From Candidatus Macondimonas diazotrophica (GTDB taxonomy: Bacteria; Pseudomonadota; Gammaproteobacteria; UBA5335): a stretch of 64,000 nt of DNA. Shown here in pieces: positions 44,167 through 54,339 of the stretch (position 1 is its first letter; each line of letters begins with the position of its first letter). The notes below the pieces were generated by a model that saw only the letters and a program-made list of their open reading frames with translations, was not told the origin of the DNA and ran no database searches. Position numbers and translations under genes: made by a program. The stretch lies in NCBI RefSeq assembly GCF_004684205.1, contig NZ_SRIO01000015.1, forward strand, positions 1-64,000, given 5' to 3'.

Positions 44167-44503
44167 GGCGCTTCTCCCGAGCGAATCCGAAGGAATGGAT
44201 GACAATCCACGAACGCCATTCCAGGAACAGCGCCCGAACCAATCTCGCGGAAAGGCTTTACATCGCCTTGACAACCGTATTGCAGGTCGTTGTCAGTGAC
44301 CGGGGAAGTCCAACCGGGCGCATTCGAGGGAGAATCCGGATCGGGATGGGCGTCCGCGCAGGCGCGCGTCCGGCCGATCGGGCACGCAGCGCCTTAGAGC
44401 AATGCGCTGCAGCGGGGCTCATGGGTAACAGGGAATGGGCGACCCCGCGTTGCCTGGGAGCCCGTGTCAGGCCAAAGCGATGAGCCGGGCCAAGCGCCAG
44501 CGC
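44167..44503. other. Intergenic region between phoD and rsmB, no gene seen
   Basis: The 337 bases hold the phoD upstream region, including the possible Pho box, and the tail region beyond rsmB. No ORF shows a family-like protein. Several GC-rich stretches occur but no convincing terminator. Confidence 0.6.
44257..44274 (-). promoter_or_regulatory. Candidate PhoB box upstream of phoD
   Basis: On the minus strand TTGTCAA-GGCG-ATGTAAA gives two 7-mers in direct orientation 11 bp apart, as in the PhoB consensus CTGTCAT-N4-CTGTCAT. The second half matches weakly. Confidence 0.35.
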
Positions 44504-45826
44504 TCAGCGGTGCAAGGAGACCCGGCGCAGACGTGCATAGAAAAACCCGTCGGCCTCGTCCTCACCCGGCAGATTCTGCCGGCCCGCGCCGGCCAGATGG
44601 CCCCAGGTGGTCACCAACGGCTCGACCACCGCCTCGGGATGTCCGGCAAGGAACGCGCTGAGCACCGCTTCGTTTTCGGCCCGCAGGACCGCGCAGGTCG
44701 CATAGAGCAGCACGCCATCCGGCGCCAGCAGGTTCCACGTCGTTTCGAGCAGTGCCTGCTGGCGCCCGGCCAGATTGGTGATGTCCGCGGGGCGGCGCAG
44801 CAGTTTGATATCGGGATGGCGACGGATCACGCCGGTCGCGGAACAGGGTGCGTCGAGGAGAATGCGATCGAACGGCCGACCGTCATGCCAGGTCTCCGGC
44901 ATGGACAGATCGGCGCAGCGGATCTCGGCGGTGAGCCCAAGCCGGCTCAAGGTGTCCTGGACGCGTTGCAGTCGCGCCGAATCGATGTCCAACGCCACCA
45001 GATCAAGATCCGTCGTTCGCTCCAGAAGATGCGCCGTCTTGCCGCCCGGCGCCGCGCAGGCATCGAGCACCCGCATGCCGGGCGCTGCATCCAGAAGCGG
45101 CGCAGCCAGCTGAGCGGCGCTGTCCTGCACGCTGACCCAACCCTGCTGGAAACCCGGCAGCTGGTCGACGGCTACCGGAGAGGCGAGGATCAGGCCGGTT
45201 TCGGTATGCGGGGCCGGATGGCTTTCGAGCCCGTCGTCCCGCAAGCGCGCGGCGTAGGCCGCACGATCCATGTGCCGGGCATTCACGCGCAAGGTCATCG
45301 GGGCCTGGCGATTGTTGGCGGCCAGGATGGCTTCCCAATGCGCCGGCCAGTCATGCCGGATTTGCGTGATCAGCCAGTCCGGATGGGCATGACGGGCCTG
45401 GACATCGCTCATGCGCTCGGGATCGAGCACCGCCGAATCGCGCAGCACGTTGCGCAACACCCCATTCACCAGGCCGCGTGCCCAATCCTTACCGAGCAGG
45501 CGGCACGCGCCAACCGTGGCATGCACCACCGCATGTGGCGGCATACCCAGCGCGTCGATCTGGTGTAAACCGACCCACAACAATGCTTCCAGATCGACGT
45601 CCCGCGCCTTGAGCGGTCGAGACATCAACTCGCCCAGTACCGCACGGTAGCGCAGACCAAAACGCAGACTCCCATAGCAGAGCTGTTGCAGCAGGCCACG
45701 CTCTGCCGGTGCCACGGCGGCCAAGGCCGGCGGCAGCACCGTACTCAGGGATGCGCCGCGACCCACCACAGCAGCGATCACGCGCGCCGCCTCGGCCCGC
45801 AACTCAGAACCGCGCTCAGCACCCAA
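44504..45826 (-). CDS. rsmB: RsmB, 16S rRNA (cytosine967-C5)-methyltransferase
   Basis: SAM enzyme methylating C967 of 16S rRNA; 440 residues. An N-terminal NusB-like RNA-binding domain (about 8-140: [45 protein letters not shown]) is followed by a Rossmann methyltransferase with [35 protein letters not shown] and the second cysteine motif [12 protein letters not shown]. The catalytic cysteines in PCS and TCA are present. The likely start is TTG at 45826, which overlaps fmt by 11 bases; no ATG gives a suitable N terminus. Confidence 0.9.
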   Translation of the reverse strand: MGAERGSELRAEAARVIAAVVGRGASLSTVLPPALAAVAPAERGLLQQLCYGSLRFGLRYRAVLGELMSRPLKARDVDLEALLWVGLHQIDALGMPPHAVVHATVGACRLLGKDWARGLVNGVLRNVLRDSAVLDPERMSDVQARHAHPDWLITQIRHDWPAHWEAILAANNRQAPMTLRVNARHMDRAAYAARLRDDGLESHPAPHTETGLILASPVAVDQLPGFQQGWVSVQDSAAQLAAPLLDAAPGMRVLDACAAPGGKTAHLLERTTDLDLVALDIDSARLQRVQDTLSRLGLTAEIRCADLSMPETWHDGRPFDRILLDAPCSATGVIRRHPDIKLLRRPADITNLAGRQQALLETTWNLLAPDGVLLYATCAVLRAENEAVLSAFLAGHPEAVVEPLVTTWGHLAGAGRQNLPGEDEADGFFYARLRRVSLHR

Positions 45827-46748
45827 GGTGGATCCCCAGCAGCGGCCGACCCCGTGCCAACTCGATGGCCGGCAACGGGCGTCCGCCAGGAAGCTGCGCC
45901 TGATCCAACCACAAACGGCCCGACCCGGTGGCGACGGCAACACCGTCGCGGTTCGCCTGCACGACGACACCCGGGGCAGCGCCCGGACAGGGAGTTGCGT
46001 CCGGATGCGCCCGCCAGATGCGCAAGACCTGGCCTTCAAGCCGGGTTTGCGCCACAGGCCAGGGATTGAAGGCACGGATCTGCCGATCGATCAGCACGGC
46101 GGGCTGCTGCCAATCAATCCAGGCTTCGGCCTTTTCCAGCTTGGCGGCGTAGGTCGCCCCCTGCTCGGGCTGCGGTTCGGCGATCAAACGCCCATCGGCG
46201 AGTGCCGGCAACGCCGCCATCATCACTTCGGCCGCCAGCCCGGCGAGCCGATCATGCAGTTCTCCGGCATTCTCGTGCGCACCGATGGCACATGCCCGGC
46301 GCATCAGCATCGGGCCGGTGTCGAGCCCCAATGCCATCTGCATCAGGGTAATGCCGGTTTCGGTATCGCCAGCCAGGATCGCCCGCTGAATCGGCGCGGC
46401 GCCGCGCCAGCGGGGCAACAAGGAGGCATGCAGATTCACGCAACCGAGCGTCGGCAAATCGAGCACCGGCTGCGGGAGCAGCAAGCCATAGGCAATAACG
46501 ATCATCAGATCCGGCGCCAGCGCCGCAAGCTCGGCCTGAACCGCCGGATCGCGCAGCCGGGTGGGCTGAAACACCGGTAGGCCCAGCTCGATTGCCAGCG
46601 CTTTGATCGGGGACGCCTGGAGGTGTCGCCCGCGTCCAGCCGGACGATCAGGCTGGGTGTAGACGCTGGTCAGTTCGTGCCCGCTCTGTGCCAGAGCCTG
46701 AAGCGTGGGAACCGCAAACTGCGGTGTGCCGGCAAAGACGATACGCAT
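45816..46748 (-). CDS. fmt: Fmt, methionyl-tRNA formyltransferase
   Basis: Formylates initiator Met-tRNA with 10-formyl-THF. The 310-residue protein begins [19 protein letters not shown], contains [13 protein letters not shown], the folate/catalytic segment [24 protein letters not shown] with the HxSLLPxxRG motif, ETGITLMQM and LDTGPML, and a C-terminal oligonucleotide-binding-like domain. In an operon with def and rsmB, a universal bacterial order. 98 bases separate it from def. Confidence 0.95.
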   Translation of the reverse strand: MRIVFAGTPQFAVPTLQALAQSGHELTSVYTQPDRPAGRGRHLQASPIKALAIELGLPVFQPTRLRDPAVQAELAALAPDLMIVIAYGLLLPQPVLDLPTLGCVNLHASLLPRWRGAAPIQRAILAGDTETGITLMQMALGLDTGPMLMRRACAIGAHENAGELHDRLAGLAAEVMMAALPALADGRLIAEPQPEQGATYAAKLEKAEAWIDWQQPAVLIDRQIRAFNPWPVAQTRLEGQVLRIWRAHPDATPCPGAAPGVVVQANRDGVAVATGSGRLWLDQAQLPGGRPLPAIELARGRPLLGIHLGC

Positions 46749-46846
46749 GAAAACTCCGCTCGAAGGCCGCGCGAAGCGACGTCAACTGCTAGGGTGGGGC
46801 TGTGGGGTCAGACGCCGCTCATGAACGGCACGCATGCAGCTGGATT

Positions 46847-47368
46847 CTAGCCGGAGATCCCTGCAGGCTCAGCAGCACGCTGCTGTTTACGCAGCTTTTT
46901 CTGGATACGCTGCCGCTTGAGTTCCGAGAGGTAGTCGACGAACAGCTTGCCGTCGAGGTGATCGATCTCATGCTGAATACAGACCGCCAAAAACCCATCG
47001 GCATCGAATTCGAGCAGCTCGCCATCCCGGCCCAGCGCGCGCACCCGGATCTGCTCGGCTCGCCGCACGGACTCGTAGAATCCGGGCACCGAGAGGCAGC
47101 CTTCCTCGCTTTCCTGCAGTCCGTCGCGAGCAACAATCTCCGGATTGACCAGATATAGCGGCTGGTCGCGCTCGTCGGACACATCGGCCACCAGCATGCG
47201 CTGGTGAATATTCACCTGCGTGGCCGCCAATCCCACCCCTTTGGCCTCATACATCGTTTCCAGCATGTCATCCAGCATGCGGCGCACGATGTCGTCAACC
47301 TGGGCTACCGGTACGGCGCGGCGACGCAGGCGGGGATCGGGAAAATGAAGAATATCGAGTATGGCCAT
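46847..47368 (-). CDS. def: Def, peptide deformylase
   Basis: Iron/zinc enzyme that removes the formyl group from new proteins. The 173-residue protein carries the three motifs [16 protein letters not shown] and QHEIDHLDG, which provide the Cys and two His metal ligands. The start at 47368 gives the usual [16 protein letters not shown] terminus; the upstream open frame is antisense to the LysM gene. First gene of def-fmt-rsmB and divergent from the LysM lipoprotein with 133 bases between starts. Confidence 0.95.
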   Translation of the reverse strand: MAILDILHFPDPRLRRRAVPVAQVDDIVRRMLDDMLETMYEAKGVGLAATQVNIHQRMLVADVSDERDQPLYLVNPEIVARDGLQESEEGCLSVPGFYESVRRAEQIRVRALGRDGELLEFDADGFLAVCIQHEIDHLDGKLFVDYLSELKRQRIQKKLRKQQRAAEPAGISG

Positions 47369-47501
47369 GGCGTTTCGTAAAGTCGGCAGCAGTTGCGTCG
47401 TTAACCTTATCGGCATCCGGCGGTCGAGCCCGATCCGGATTCCGGGAATGATGTTCATTATACCCTTGTTACACAGGGGGCACGCACGCAAGAGGGATGC
47501 T

Positions 47502-48677
47502 GTGTTGATCCTGAAACCACCGCAGCCGATATCTGGTCTCTTGACTGGCGCCTTGGCGACGCTATTGATCGCCTGCACCGCTCCCGCCCCATCGGACGAG
47601 CCGGCGCGCGCGCCTCTGGCACCCCCGGAACTTCGCTCACCGCCCGCCGAATCGGCGCAGGCCGTTCCCATCGGCCAACCATCTGCGTCCGCGTCGACGC
47701 CCTCTGCGCCAATCGTCTGGCGCCCCGATCGCCCGCTCCGTTACACCGTCCGCAAGGGCGATACGCTATGGGATATCGCCGGACGCTTCCTGCGTGATCC
47801 ATGGCGTTGGCCGGAGGTCTGGCACGCCAACCCGCAGGTGCGCAACCCCCATCGCATCTATCCGGGCGACGTGCTGGAGTTGGCCATGGTCAATGGCCAG
47901 CTCATGCTGCAACCCGCAGAGCCACCGATCCCTGTCACCCGGCTGTCACCGCGGATCCGGCGCGAACCCCTGGATGAGGCCATCCCGGCCTTGCCTTATG
48001 AGCGGATCGAGCCCTTCCTGACCCAGACGATGCCCATTGATCGCGAGGGACTGAAAAATGCGCCTTATGTTCTAAGACCAATGCACGCCGAACAACTCAT
48101 CATGGGAGCCGGCGACCGGCTGTACGTCCGCGGCACCGATGCTCCGGCAGGATCGGCATTTCAAGTGGTCGAGGACAAAGGTGTCGCACTGATCGATCCG
48201 GACAACCGGAAACGCCTCGGTCATCAGGTCGACGTTCTGGGAACGATTCGCATCCTGCAGGCTGGCGATCCGGCCGAAGCACTAATTATCCAGAGTCGCC
48301 GCGAAGTGCGCGTCGGCAATAGACTGCTCCCGGTACCGGAATCGCCGATGACGCCCGATCTGCTGCCCGGTGCGCCCACCAACCCTGTTTCGGGCCGGAT
48401 CCTCCTGCTGTCCAACGCGATCGCCCGGGCCGGACAGTATCAGTCTGTCACGCTGGGCCTCGGGAGCGCCGAAGGTTTGCAAGTCGGACATGTCCTGAGC
48501 ATCTATCGCGGTGAACGCTCCATGCGCGATCCCGTGCGGGGCGGACAGGTCACCCTGCCTCCGGCAGTCATCGGCGAGGTCTTGGTATTCCGGGTTTCCG
48601 AGCACTTCAGCCAGGCGCTGATCGTGCGCAGTACGCGCGGCATTCAGGTCGGTGATCGGGTCGCCAACCCTTCATGA
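47502..48677 (+). CDS. LysM-domain lipoprotein of the def/dprA locus
   Basis: A 391-residue envelope protein with lipobox LLIACT and a Pro/Ala-rich linker, then a LysM domain (about 80-130: [48 protein letters not shown]). A long C-terminal part ([36 protein letters not shown]) resembles proteins encoded beside dprA in many gammaproteobacteria. It probably anchors in the outer membrane and binds peptidoglycan; the function is unknown. The start may be GTG 47502 or TTG 47505, with AGAGGGA upstream. Its stop overlaps the dprA ATG (ATGA). Confidence 0.82.
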   Translation: MLILKPPQPISGLLTGALATLLIACTAPAPSDEPARAPLAPPELRSPPAESAQAVPIGQPSASASTPSAPIVWRPDRPLRYTVRKGDTLWDIAGRFLRDPWRWPEVWHANPQVRNPHRIYPGDVLELAMVNGQLMLQPAEPPIPVTRLSPRIRREPLDEAIPALPYERIEPFLTQTMPIDREGLKNAPYVLRPMHAEQLIMGAGDRLYVRGTDAPAGSAFQVVEDKGVALIDPDNRKRLGHQVDVLGTIRILQAGDPAEALIIQSRREVRVGNRLLPVPESPMTPDLLPGAPTNPVSGRILLLSNAIARAGQYQSVTLGLGSAEGLQVGHVLSIYRGERSMRDPVRGGQVTLPPAVIGEVLVFRVSEHFSQALIVRSTRGIQVGDRVANPS

Positions 48678-49807
48678 GCCGATCCGGCGGCACCGATCAG
48701 GCTGAACAGGCCGCAGCGCTGGCCCTCGTGCGCATGCCCGGCGTGGGGCCGGCGACTTTCGACCGGCTGATCACGCATTTCGGAAGCTGTCAGGCTGTGC
48801 TCAGTGCAGGAGAACCGGCGTGGATACGGGCCGGTGTACCTGCGCCGATTCGAGCCGTGTTACGGGCACCGAACTGGCCCTTGGTTGAAGCCGATCTGCG
48901 CTGGCTGGAGCATCCGGGCCATCATCTGTTGCCGCTGGGAGCACCACACTACCCGTCCCAACTGGCCTCCCTGCCAGACGCCCCGCCACTCCTGTTCATC
49001 CGCGGCGATCCGGACGTGCTCAGCCACCCGGCCGTGGCCATTGTCGGAAGCCGTAATCCCACCGGCAACGGCCGCCGCCTGGCCACTGAATTCGCCGATG
49101 GACTGGCGCGCTACGGGCTCGTCATCATCAGCGGCCTGGCGCTCGGGATCGATGCCGCCGCCCACCGCGGCGCATTGCGTGCTGGCGGCCTTTCGGTCGG
49201 CGTATGTGGCACCGGATTGGACATGGTCTACCCGCGAACACATGCCGCACTGGCCGAACAACTGGTCGAGGAAGGCGCACTGGTCAGCGAATGGCCACCC
49301 GGAACCCCCGCACTGCCCGCCCATTTTCCGCGGCGCAATCGCATCATCAGCGGTCTGGCGCTGGGGACTCTGGTCGTCGAGGCCGCGCCGCGCAGCGGAT
49401 CGCTGATCACCGCCCGGCTCGCCGCCGAGCAAGGTCGCGACGTTTTTGCCATCCCCGGGAGCATCGACAACCCCCTCGCTCGCGGCTGCCACGCACTGAT
49501 CCGCCAGGGCGCCAAACTGGTCGACTCAGTCTCCGACATTCTTGAAGAGCTGCCGGCGCAGCTCTCCGATGTGGTCCACGATCCGTCGTTCGAAGGACCT
49601 GCGCACCAAGGCGAAGTCGCCGACACGCGGCTTTCGCCTGAGACACAAAGCCTCCTTGAAGCGATGGGTTACGACCCCATCAGCCTGGATGAGCTGGTCG
49701 AGCGCCTCGGATTGACGGCGCAGACGCTTTCCTCCATTCTCCTGAGCATGGAATTACAGGGTCTCGTGGAGACCTTGCCCGGCGGACGCTTTGGGCGGCT
49801 GCGCTAA
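48674..49807 (+). CDS. dprA: DprA, DNA-processing protein
   Basis: Loads RecA on incoming single-stranded DNA during transformation. The 377-residue protein has an N-terminal helix-hairpin-helix/SAM-like part (LALVRMPGVGPATFDRLITHFGS), then an extended Rossmann DprA domain (AIVGSRNPTGNGRRLATEFADGL, VISGLALGIDAAAHRGAL, VCGTGLDMVYPRTHAALAEQL, FPRRNRIISGLALGTLVVEAAPRSGSLITARLAAEQGRDVFAIPGS). A C-terminal winged-helix-like part is present. It does not show that the cells are naturally competent; no com genes are in the window. Confidence 0.95.
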   Translation: MSRSGGTDQAEQAAALALVRMPGVGPATFDRLITHFGSCQAVLSAGEPAWIRAGVPAPIRAVLRAPNWPLVEADLRWLEHPGHHLLPLGAPHYPSQLASLPDAPPLLFIRGDPDVLSHPAVAIVGSRNPTGNGRRLATEFADGLARYGLVIISGLALGIDAAAHRGALRAGGLSVGVCGTGLDMVYPRTHAALAEQLVEEGALVSEWPPGTPALPAHFPRRNRIISGLALGTLVVEAAPRSGSLITARLAAEQGRDVFAIPGSIDNPLARGCHALIRQGAKLVDSVSDILEELPAQLSDVVHDPSFEGPAHQGEVADTRLSPETQSLLEAMGYDPISLDELVERLGLTAQTLSSILLSMELQGLVETLPGGRFGRLR

Positions 49808-49821
49808 TGACGGGGAGAATG

Positions 49822-50304
49822 ATGAAAGAGAGCATGCTCGATGTGCTTATTTACTTGTTCGATCACTACATGGACGAGGAAGCGGATCTGGGTGCCGATC
49901 GTGACAATTTGACCGAAGAGTTGGAAGCCGCCGGCTTCCGGGATGGCGAAATCCATAAAGCTTTCGAGTGGCTCGATGCTCTGGCCGCTCACCGGGAGCG
50001 CAGCGAATGCGAGCCCCCTGTAAGCCAGAATCAGTCGGTTCGGATCTTTTCCGATCGGGAAATGGAGCATCTCGACGCCGAGATGCGCGGCCTGCTGCTC
50101 TACTTGGGACAGAATGGCATCCTGACCCCCCTTCACCGTGAAATCGTCATCGAACGCGTCATGGCACTGGAAGAGGACGACATCGACCTGGAACAGGTCA
50201 AATGGGTCGTTCTCATGGTGTTGTTCAACATGCCGGGGCAGGAAGGGCCCTACGCCTGGATGGAGGATTTCATGTTCGAAGAGCAGGTTGGCCTCTTTCA
50301 TTGA
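49822..50304 (+). CDS. smg: Smg family protein (DUF494)
   Basis: A 160-residue cytosolic protein of the Smg/DUF494 family: MLDVLIYLFDHYMDEEADLG, LDALAAHRERSEC, IFSDREMEHLDAEMRGLLLYL, IVIERVMALEEDDIDLEQVKWVVLMVLFNMPGQE. Its role is not established; it is conserved between dprA and topA. Alternative starts at 49807 and 49819 overlap dprA; I use 49822, which gives the usual N terminus just after GGGGAGA. Confidence 0.88.
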   Translation: MKESMLDVLIYLFDHYMDEEADLGADRDNLTEELEAAGFRDGEIHKAFEWLDALAAHRERSECEPPVSQNQSVRIFSDREMEHLDAEMRGLLLYLGQNGILTPLHREIVIERVMALEEDDIDLEQVKWVVLMVLFNMPGQEGPYAWMEDFMFEEQVGLFH

Positions 50305-50316
50305 CCTACCCCACAA

Positions 50317-50336
50317 ACCGCCCCTTTGCGGTCTTT
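50317..50336 (+). terminator. Short hairpin with T-tract after smg
   Basis: ACCGC/GCGGT with a 6-base loop followed by CTTTT, 12 bases after the smg stop. The stem is only 5 bp, so termination would be partial at best. Confidence 0.35.
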
Positions 50337-50385
50337 TCCCCAGCCGTCCCTGTTGGGGACCTCAGCCATTCCAGAATATGTCCTC

Positions 50386-52683
50386 ATGAGTCATTACCTC
50401 CTCATCGTCGAATCTCCCGCCAAGGCCAAGACCATCAACAAATATCTCGGCAAGGACTTCCAGGTCCTGGCCTCCTATGGCCATGTGCGCGACCTGATCC
50501 CCAAAGAGGGCGCCGTGGACCCCGCGCACGGCTTCGCGATGAAGTACGAACCCATCGCCCGCAGCAGCAAGCACCTCGACGCCATCGCCAAAGCCCTTGA
50601 AAAGACCGATATCGTTTACCTGGCCACTGACCCGGACCGGGAAGGCGAAGCGATTTCCTGGCATTTGCAGCAGCTCTTGGCCGACAAGGGTCTGCTCAAA
50701 GACAAACCGGTGCAGCGCGTGGTGTTTCACGAAATCACTCAGCGCGCGGTCGCCGAGGCCATCCAGCATCCGCGTGATATTTCCACCGATCTGGTCAATG
50801 CCCAGCAGGCGCGCCGCGCCCTGGATTATCTGGTGGGCTTCAACCTCTCCCCCCTGCTCTGGCGCAAAGTGCGACGCGGCCTGTCCGCCGGTCGGGTCCA
50901 GAGCCCTGCCTTGCGGCTGATTGTCGAACGGGAAGAAGAAATCGAGCGCTTCGAGGCACGCGAGTACTGGTCAGTCCAGGCACAACTCGCAATGGAAACC
51001 CATCGCTTTCCAGCCCGGCTGATCCAGTTCGACGGTGAGAAGATCGAGCAATTTTCCATCACCGATCAATCATCCGCCGAGCGGGTGCGCAGCCGCTTGC
51101 TGGAAGCAGCCCAAGGCGCGCTATCCGTGGAACAGGTGCTGCGCAAACAGAAGCGACGCAACCCGGCCGCGCCTTTCATCACCTCGACCCTGCAGCAGGA
51201 AGCCGCACGCAAGCTTGGCTTTACGGCCAAACGCACGATGCAGATCGCGCAGCAGCTCTATGAAGGGATTGATCTGGGCGGTGAACAGGTCGGTCTGATC
51301 ACCTACATGCGCACCGACTCGGTGGCATTGGCACAAGATGCGGTACAGGAAATCCGCACCTTCATTGGCGATCGCTATGGTGCCGATCAAATTCCAGCCC
51401 AGCCACGTGTTTACAAAACGCGCGCCAAGAACGCGCAGGAAGCGCATGAGGCAATTCGCCCCACCTCGGTCGAGCGGGATCCGGACACTCTGCGCCGTGC
51501 CCTGAGCCCCGATCAGGCCAAGCTCTACGACTTGATCTGGAAACGCACGGTTGCCAGCCAAATGGTGCACGCCACCTATGACACCGTCGCCATCACGCTG
51601 AAGGCCGGCGATGCCGGTCAGTTTCGCGCCACAGGCCAAACGCTCGTGCATCCAGGCTTCATTGCGGTCTACCAGGAAGGGCGCGACGAACAAAGCGACG
51701 AGGATGAGAACCGGGAGTTGCCAGCGCTTGCCGAAGGACAGGCGGTTCCCCTCGAAGACATCCAGAATGAACAGCATTTCACCGAGCCGCCCCCGCGATT
51801 TTCCGAAGCGACACTGGTCAAGGCGCTCGAAGAATTCGGCATCGGTCGACCATCGACTTACGCCAGCATCATTTCCACCCTGCAGGACCGCGAATATGTG
51901 GTGCTGGACCGCAAGCGCTTCGTGCCGACCGATGTGGGCCGCATCGTCAACCGCTTTCTGACCCAGCATTTCACCCAGTATGTGGACTACCAGTTCACCG
52001 CGCGGCTGGAGGATCAGCTCGACGCCATTTCTCGGGGCGAGCGCGACTGGGTGCCGGTGCTGGAAGACTTCTGGGCCCCGTTCAAGCACCGGGTGGATGA
52101 GACGCTGGAGAATGTCTCCCGAGCCGACGTCACCACCGAAGCGCTGGAAGAAGCCTGTCCCAAATGCAGCAAGCCGCTTGCCATTCGCCTAGGCCGGCGC
52201 GGCCGCTTCATCGGCTGCAGCGGCTACCCGGACTGCGACTACACCCGCAATCTCGAGGACAAGGGCGAGGAAGCCCCGCCCGAGCGGGTGGAAGGACGTG
52301 TCTGCCCCGAGTGCAGCTCGGCCCTTGAAATCAAACACGGCCGCTACGGCAAGTTCATTGGCTGCAGCAGTTACCCCAAGTGCAAGCACATCGAGCCCCT
52401 GGTCAAGCCACTCGAAACCGGTGTCACCTGTCCGGAATGCAAGGAAGGCGAATTGCTGCAGCGTAAGTCCCGCTACGGCAAGCTGTTCTATTCCTGCAGC
52501 CGGTATCCGACCTGCAAATATGCCGTCTGGAATCCACCGCTGGCCGAACCCTGCCCGCAGTGCGGCTGGCCGATTCTCACCCTCAAAACTACCAAGCGCC
52601 GCGGCACCGAAAAGGTCTGTCCCCGCAAGGAATGTGGCTACGCGGTCTCCGCTGAGGATACGGCGCTGGCGAATGCTGACTGA
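50386..52683 (+). CDS. topA: TopA, DNA topoisomerase I
   Basis: Relaxes negatively supercoiled DNA. The 765-residue protein has a TOPRIM domain (MSHYLLIVESPAKAKTINKYLGK to DPDREGEAI), the active-site tyrosine in TYMRTDSVAL, AHEAIRPT and GRPSTYASII. Four zinc-ribbon units follow from about residue 588 (CPKC...CSGYPDC, CPEC...CSSYPKC, CPEC...CSRYPTC, CPQCG...CPRKEC). The ATG at 50386 gives the standard N terminus; open frame upstream is not needed. It overlaps tsaC by 11 bases. Confidence 0.96.
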   Translation: MSHYLLIVESPAKAKTINKYLGKDFQVLASYGHVRDLIPKEGAVDPAHGFAMKYEPIARSSKHLDAIAKALEKTDIVYLATDPDREGEAISWHLQQLLADKGLLKDKPVQRVVFHEITQRAVAEAIQHPRDISTDLVNAQQARRALDYLVGFNLSPLLWRKVRRGLSAGRVQSPALRLIVEREEEIERFEAREYWSVQAQLAMETHRFPARLIQFDGEKIEQFSITDQSSAERVRSRLLEAAQGALSVEQVLRKQKRRNPAAPFITSTLQQEAARKLGFTAKRTMQIAQQLYEGIDLGGEQVGLITYMRTDSVALAQDAVQEIRTFIGDRYGADQIPAQPRVYKTRAKNAQEAHEAIRPTSVERDPDTLRRALSPDQAKLYDLIWKRTVASQMVHATYDTVAITLKAGDAGQFRATGQTLVHPGFIAVYQEGRDEQSDEDENRELPALAEGQAVPLEDIQNEQHFTEPPPRFSEATLVKALEEFGIGRPSTYASIISTLQDREYVVLDRKRFVPTDVGRIVNRFLTQHFTQYVDYQFTARLEDQLDAISRGERDWVPVLEDFWAPFKHRVDETLENVSRADVTTEALEEACPKCSKPLAIRLGRRGRFIGCSGYPDCDYTRNLEDKGEEAPPERVEGRVCPECSSALEIKHGRYGKFIGCSSYPKCKHIEPLVKPLETGVTCPECKEGELLQRKSRYGKLFYSCSRYPTCKYAVWNPPLAEPCPQCGWPILTLKTTKRRGTEKVCPRKECGYAVSAEDTALANAD

Positions 52684-53266
52684 ATCGGTCCCGACCCGCC
52701 AGCAGTTGCGCCATGCGGGCTCCCTACTGCGCAGCGGGGCAATCCTTGCCTACCCCACCGAGGGTGTCTACGGTCTGGGTTGCGACCCGGAATGCCCGCA
52801 AGCCCTGCGCCGATTGCTGGCACTCAAGGGACGCCGGGAAGACAAGGGCCTGATCCTGCTGGCGGCGAACATCAACCAGCTCGAAGCCTATATGGGGCCT
52901 CTGCTGCCCGCGCAGCGCGCTCGCCTCGAAGCCAGCTGGCCGGGTCCGGTGACTTGGATCGTTCCGGCCCAGCCGGACCTCGATCCCCTGCTCACCGGGG
53001 GGCGGCGGACACTGGCGATGCGCGTGACCGCCCACAATCCCGCCGCTGCGCTGTGCCGGTCTTTTGGTGGCGCCGTGGTGTCTACCAGCGCCAATCGCAG
53101 TGGTCACCCACCCGCGCGTTCGCGCGTCGCCCTACGCCGCGCGCTGGGCAACCTTCCCTGTCTGCCCGGGCCGCTCGGCGGTCTCCCCGGACCGACCGGC
53201 ATCTATGATTTGGCAACGGGCCGCTGTCTGCGTCCCGCACCCGCCCCCCACAAGGAAACGCCATGA
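52673..53266 (+). CDS. tsaC: TsaC (YrdC/Sua5), L-threonylcarbamoyladenylate synthase
   Basis: Makes threonylcarbamoyl-AMP from threonine, bicarbonate and ATP for the tRNA t6A37 modification. The 197-residue single-domain form shows [84 protein letters not shown]. Start ATG 52673 lies within the end of topA; this overlap suggests translational coupling. It overlaps hemF by four bases. Confidence 0.94.
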   Translation: MLTESVPTRQQLRHAGSLLRSGAILAYPTEGVYGLGCDPECPQALRRLLALKGRREDKGLILLAANINQLEAYMGPLLPAQRARLEASWPGPVTWIVPAQPDLDPLLTGGRRTLAMRVTAHNPAAALCRSFGGAVVSTSANRSGHPPARSRVALRRALGNLPCLPGPLGGLPGPTGIYDLATGRCLRPAPAPHKETP

Positions 53267-54198
53267 GTACCGATCGGGTCGATGTCGCGGCGGTCAAGGC
53301 CTATTTGCTGGATCTTCAGTCGCGTCTGTGCAGCGCAGTCGAAGCCGTCGAAGACGGCACGCGTTTCCACGAGGACCTGTGGGAACGCCCGGATGGCGGC
53401 GGTGGCCGCACCCGCGTGCTCGCGGATGGCCCGCTCATGGAACAGGCCGGGATCAACTTTTCCCACGTACACGGCCATCAGCTGCCGCCGTCGGCGACCG
53501 CCCAGCGGCCGGAACTGGCCGGCTGCTCCTTCCAGGCGCTTGGCGTATCCTTAGTGTTCCATCCCCGCAACCCGCATGTCCCCACGACCCACGCCAACGT
53601 ACGCCTGTTCGTAGCCGAGCGCCCCGGCGCCGCGCCGGTGTGGTGGTTCGGCGGCGGCTTTGACCTCACCCCCTACTACCCTGTCCACGAGGACGTCCTG
53701 CACTGGCACCGCACCGCGCGTGCGGCCTGTGCCGACTACGCGCCCGACGCTTACGATCGTTTCAAGGCGGCCTGCGACCGCTATTTCTATTTGCCGCATC
53801 GCGGCGAAACCCGCGGGGTCGGCGGGCTGTTCTTCGATGATCTGAATGAAGGCGGTTTCGATCGCTGCTTTGCCTTCCTGCGCCAGGTGGGGGATCAGTT
53901 CTGGCCAGCCTATGCGCCGATCGTCGCCCGGCGCCGTGACACACCTTATGGCGAGCGGGAGCGATCCTTCCAGCTCTACCGCCGTGGGCGCTATGTGGAA
54001 TTCAATCTGGTCTATGACCGCGGCACGTTGTTCGGGCTGCAATCGGGCGGACGCACTGAGTCCATCCTGATGTCGCTGCCGCCGCTGGCACGCTGGGCCT
54101 ACGACTGGCATCCGGCGCCCGACAGCGCGGAGGCCGTGCTTATCCGCGATTATCTGAAACCGCGCGACTGGTTACAGGAGACTGGCGAAACGGCTTGA
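53263..54198 (+). CDS. hemF: HemF, oxygen-dependent coproporphyrinogen-III oxidase
   Basis: Converts coproporphyrinogen III to protoporphyrinogen IX using O2 in haem synthesis. The 311-residue protein has [105 protein letters not shown]. It is the aerobic isoenzyme, so the organism respires oxygen. ATGA overlap with tsaC; last gene of this strand's cluster. Confidence 0.96.
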   Translation: MSTDRVDVAAVKAYLLDLQSRLCSAVEAVEDGTRFHEDLWERPDGGGGRTRVLADGPLMEQAGINFSHVHGHQLPPSATAQRPELAGCSFQALGVSLVFHPRNPHVPTTHANVRLFVAERPGAAPVWWFGGGFDLTPYYPVHEDVLHWHRTARAACADYAPDAYDRFKAACDRYFYLPHRGETRGVGGLFFDDLNEGGFDRCFAFLRQVGDQFWPAYAPIVARRRDTPYGERERSFQLYRRGRYVEFNLVYDRGTLFGLQSGGRTESILMSLPPLARWAYDWHPAPDSAEAVLIRDYLKPRDWLQETGETA

Positions 54199-54339
54199 GC
54201 TAGACCATGCTCGATACCGTCCGGTCTTATCCGGCACTATCCCATTCCCGGTCGGGCGGAGCGAACCCGGTAATCTTGCAATCCGCCCCTATTCAGGGCA
54301 ATTTTGACCGCCCACGGATCCACAGGAGCAGCAGAGGCC

